Shown in pieces: positions 4,577 through 6,041 of a DNA stretch of 6,041 nucleotides; within the stretch, counting starts at the first letter, position 1, and every line of letters begins with the position of its first letter. Below the pieces are notes generated by a model that worked only from the letters and a program-made list of their open reading frames with translations, was not told the DNA's origin and ran no database searches. Both the position numbers and the translations under genes were made by a program. The DNA comes from Phycisphaerales bacterium (GTDB lineage Bacteria > Planctomycetota > Phycisphaerae > Phycisphaerales > SM1A02), in contig VERO01000150.1 of assembly GCA_018882625.1 (NCBI GenBank), positions 1 through 6,041 on the forward strand, written 5' to 3'.

Positions 4577-6041
4577 ATGAGCGCGACCACGACTCCATCT
4601 ACCGGCCGTTGCCCCTTCATGAGCGGATTCCAGCAGAATGTGTCGGAGGGTCGCCGGAACCGGGACTGGTGGCCCGATCAGGTGGACCTTTCCGCGCTAC
4701 GCCGCAACTCGGCGAAGTCGGATCCGATGGGTCCTGAGTTCAGCTACGCGAAGCAGTTCACGTCGCTCGACCTCAAGGCTGTGTGCGCGGATCTTCACGC
4801 GCTGATGACCGACTCCCAGCCGTGGTGGCCCGCGGACTACGGCCACTACGGCCCGCTCTTCATTCGTATGGCGTGGCACGCCGCCGGCACGTACCGCATC
4901 AGCGACGGTCGGGGCGGCGCCGGTACCGGCATGCAGCGGTTTGCGCCGCTGGACAGCTGGCCCGACAACGTCAACCTCGACAAGGCGAGGCGCCTGCTGT
5001 GGCCCATCAAGCGCAAGTACGGCAGCAAGCTCTCGTGGGCTGACCTCATGATCCTCGCCGGCAACGTGGCGCTCGACTCGATGGGACTGAAGACCTTCGG
5101 CTTCGGTGGCGGCCGGGCTGACGTGTGGGAGCCCGACGGCACGTACTGGGGCGTTGAGGGCACGTGGCTTGGCGACAAGCGCTACCGCGGCGACCGTGAG
5201 CTCGAGAGTCCGCTTGCAGCCGTGCAGATGGGGCTCATCTACGTGAACCCTGAGGGACCTAACGGCAATCCCGACCCGCTGCTCGCCGCACGCGACATCC
5301 GCGAGACGTTCGGTCGCATGGCGATGAATGACGAGGAGACCGTCGCGCTCATCGCAGGCGGCCATACGTTCGGCAAGAACCATGGCGCTGCGCCCGCGTC
5401 GCACCTTGGGGCGGATCCTGAGGCGGCGCCCTTGCACCAGATGGGTCTTGGCTGGAAGAGCAGCTTCGGCACCGGCCATGGCAGCGACACCATCACGAGC
5501 GGCCTGGAGGGTGCATGGACGCCCACGCCCACGACGTGGGACAGCAGCTACTTCGACACGCTCTTCGGCTACGAGTGGAAGCTCACCAGGAGCCCGGCAG
5601 GCGCGCACCAGTGGATCCCCACGGACGAGTCCGCCAAGACCGCAGTGCGCGATGCGCATGACCCGAAGCGCCGGCATGCTCCGGTCATGATGACGACGGA
5701 CCTCTCGCTGCGCACGGATCCTGCGTACGAGAGGATCTCCCGCCGCTTCCACAAGAACCCTGCCGAGTTCGCCGATGCCTTCGCGCGCGCGTGGTTCAAG
5801 CTGACCCACCGCGATATGGGCCCGAAGCTGCGTTACCTCGGATCGATGGTCCCGAAGGAAGACCTCATCTGGCAGGATCCGGTGCCGCCTGTCACCCACA
5901 CGCTTGTTGACGCGACCGACATCGCCGCGCTGAAGGCCAAGGCGATGGCGTCAGGCCTCACGGTCGCGCAGCTGGTGCGCGCCGCGTGGGCGTCGGCCTC
6001 GACGTTCCGCGGATCCGACAAGCGCGGCGGAGCCAACGGAG
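4577..6041 (+). CDS. katG: Catalase-peroxidase KatG, 3' end cut by window edge
   Basis: KatG is a haem enzyme that destroys hydrogen peroxide by catalase and peroxidase activity, usually in the cytoplasm as a dimer. The window encodes the first 488 residues with no frameshift or internal stop; full-length KatG is about 720-740. The visible part covers the whole N-terminal haem domain and the start of the C-terminal domain. Key residues, matched by alignment from memory to M. tuberculosis KatG (offset 7), are distal Arg97, Trp100 and His101 in RMAWH, proximal His263 in GGHTFGK, and Trp314. The crosslink triad Trp100-Tyr222-Met248 needed for catalase activity is complete. Ser308 corresponds to the Ser315 position known from isoniazid resistance. 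The hydrogen-bonding Asp375 (TTDLSLR) and the mobile Arg412 (HRDMGP) are also present. The N-terminus has the common CPFM and NRDWWPDQVDL segments. It is transcribed divergently from the DoxX-family gene. Identification is secure; only the 3' end is missing. Confidence 0.97.
   Translation, partial: MSATTTPSTGRCPFMSGFQQNVSEGRRNRDWWPDQVDLSALRRNSAKSDPMGPEFSYAKQFTSLDLKAVCADLHALMTDSQPWWPADYGHYGPLFIRMAWHAAGTYRISDGRGGAGTGMQRFAPLDSWPDNVNLDKARRLLWPIKRKYGSKLSWADLMILAGNVALDSMGLKTFGFGGGRADVWEPDGTYWGVEGTWLGDKRYRGDRELESPLAAVQMGLIYVNPEGPNGNPDPLLAARDIRETFGRMAMNDEETVALIAGGHTFGKNHGAAPASHLGADPEAAPLHQMGLGWKSSFGTGHGSDTITSGLEGAWTPTPTTWDSSYFDTLFGYEWKLTRSPAGAHQWIPTDESAKTAVRDAHDPKRRHAPVMMTTDLSLRTDPAYERISRRFHKNPAEFADAFARAWFKLTHRDMGPKLRYLGSMVPKEDLIWQDPVPPVTHTLVDATDIAALKAKAMASGLTVAQLVRAAWASASTFRGSDKRGGANG

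Noticed and set aside
4697..5899. Open frame of 400 codons on the minus strand opposite katG
   Set aside because: It lies entirely antisense to a clearly recognisable katG. Its translation is rich in Arg, Val and Ala with no domain, as expected from the mirror of high-GC codon use.
1..6041. A new defence, mobile or secondary-metabolite system
   Set aside because: The genes are a housekeeping GTPase, a secreted repeat protein, two small membrane proteins and a catalase-peroxidase on alternating strands. No nuclease, transposase, integrase, toxin or biosynthetic gene is present.

Overview
The window is a high-GC (roughly two-thirds by eye), densely coded bacterial segment with five protein genes, the last cut off by the right edge. 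The best clue to its origin is the secreted protein encoded at 1797-3335 on the minus strand. It combines 39-residue RCC1-type repeats, a Cys-rich 'DSNGLDDEC' segment and a paired dockerin-like C-terminus of the form 'GDLNLDGTVDG..DL..LLA.WG'. That architecture is typical of Planctomycetota, especially Phycisphaerae. The assignment rests on protein style alone, with no rRNA or marker phylogeny in view.

Layout from left to right. Positions 1-130 form a leader with no convincing gene, holding a near-perfect 15-bp hairpin with a 4-nt loop (55-88). Positions 131-1774 (+) encode peptide chain release factor 3 (prfC), complete. It converges with the secreted RCC1-repeat/dockerin-like protein at 1797-3335 (-), leaving only 22 bp between the stop codons. 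A 213-bp divergent spacer (3336-3548) contains a 12-bp spaced inverted repeat and, at its right end, a good Shine-Dalgarno sequence. That Shine-Dalgarno sequence precedes a small four-helix membrane protein of unknown function (3549-4037, +). This gene converges, with a 5-bp gap, on a four-helix DoxX-family membrane protein (4043-4462, -). A 114-bp divergent spacer follows, and then katG, the catalase-peroxidase (4577 to the window edge, +), with about two thirds of the usual length present.

The genes do not form one operon: the strands run +, -, +, -, +, so each gene is probably transcribed separately. The only plausible functional pairing is doxX/katG, which share a short divergent promoter region. 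KatG detoxifies hydrogen peroxide and DoxX-family proteins have been linked to redox or oxidative stress, but co-regulation here is inference. prfC is housekeeping. The RCC1 protein probably acts outside the cytoplasm.

I found no mobile element, CRISPR array, RNA gene, toxin-antitoxin pair or defence system. The most unusual features are the exactly regular seven-blade 39-residue repeat with an every-second-blade cysteine, its modular Ca-binding tail, and the strong hairpin upstream of prfC.
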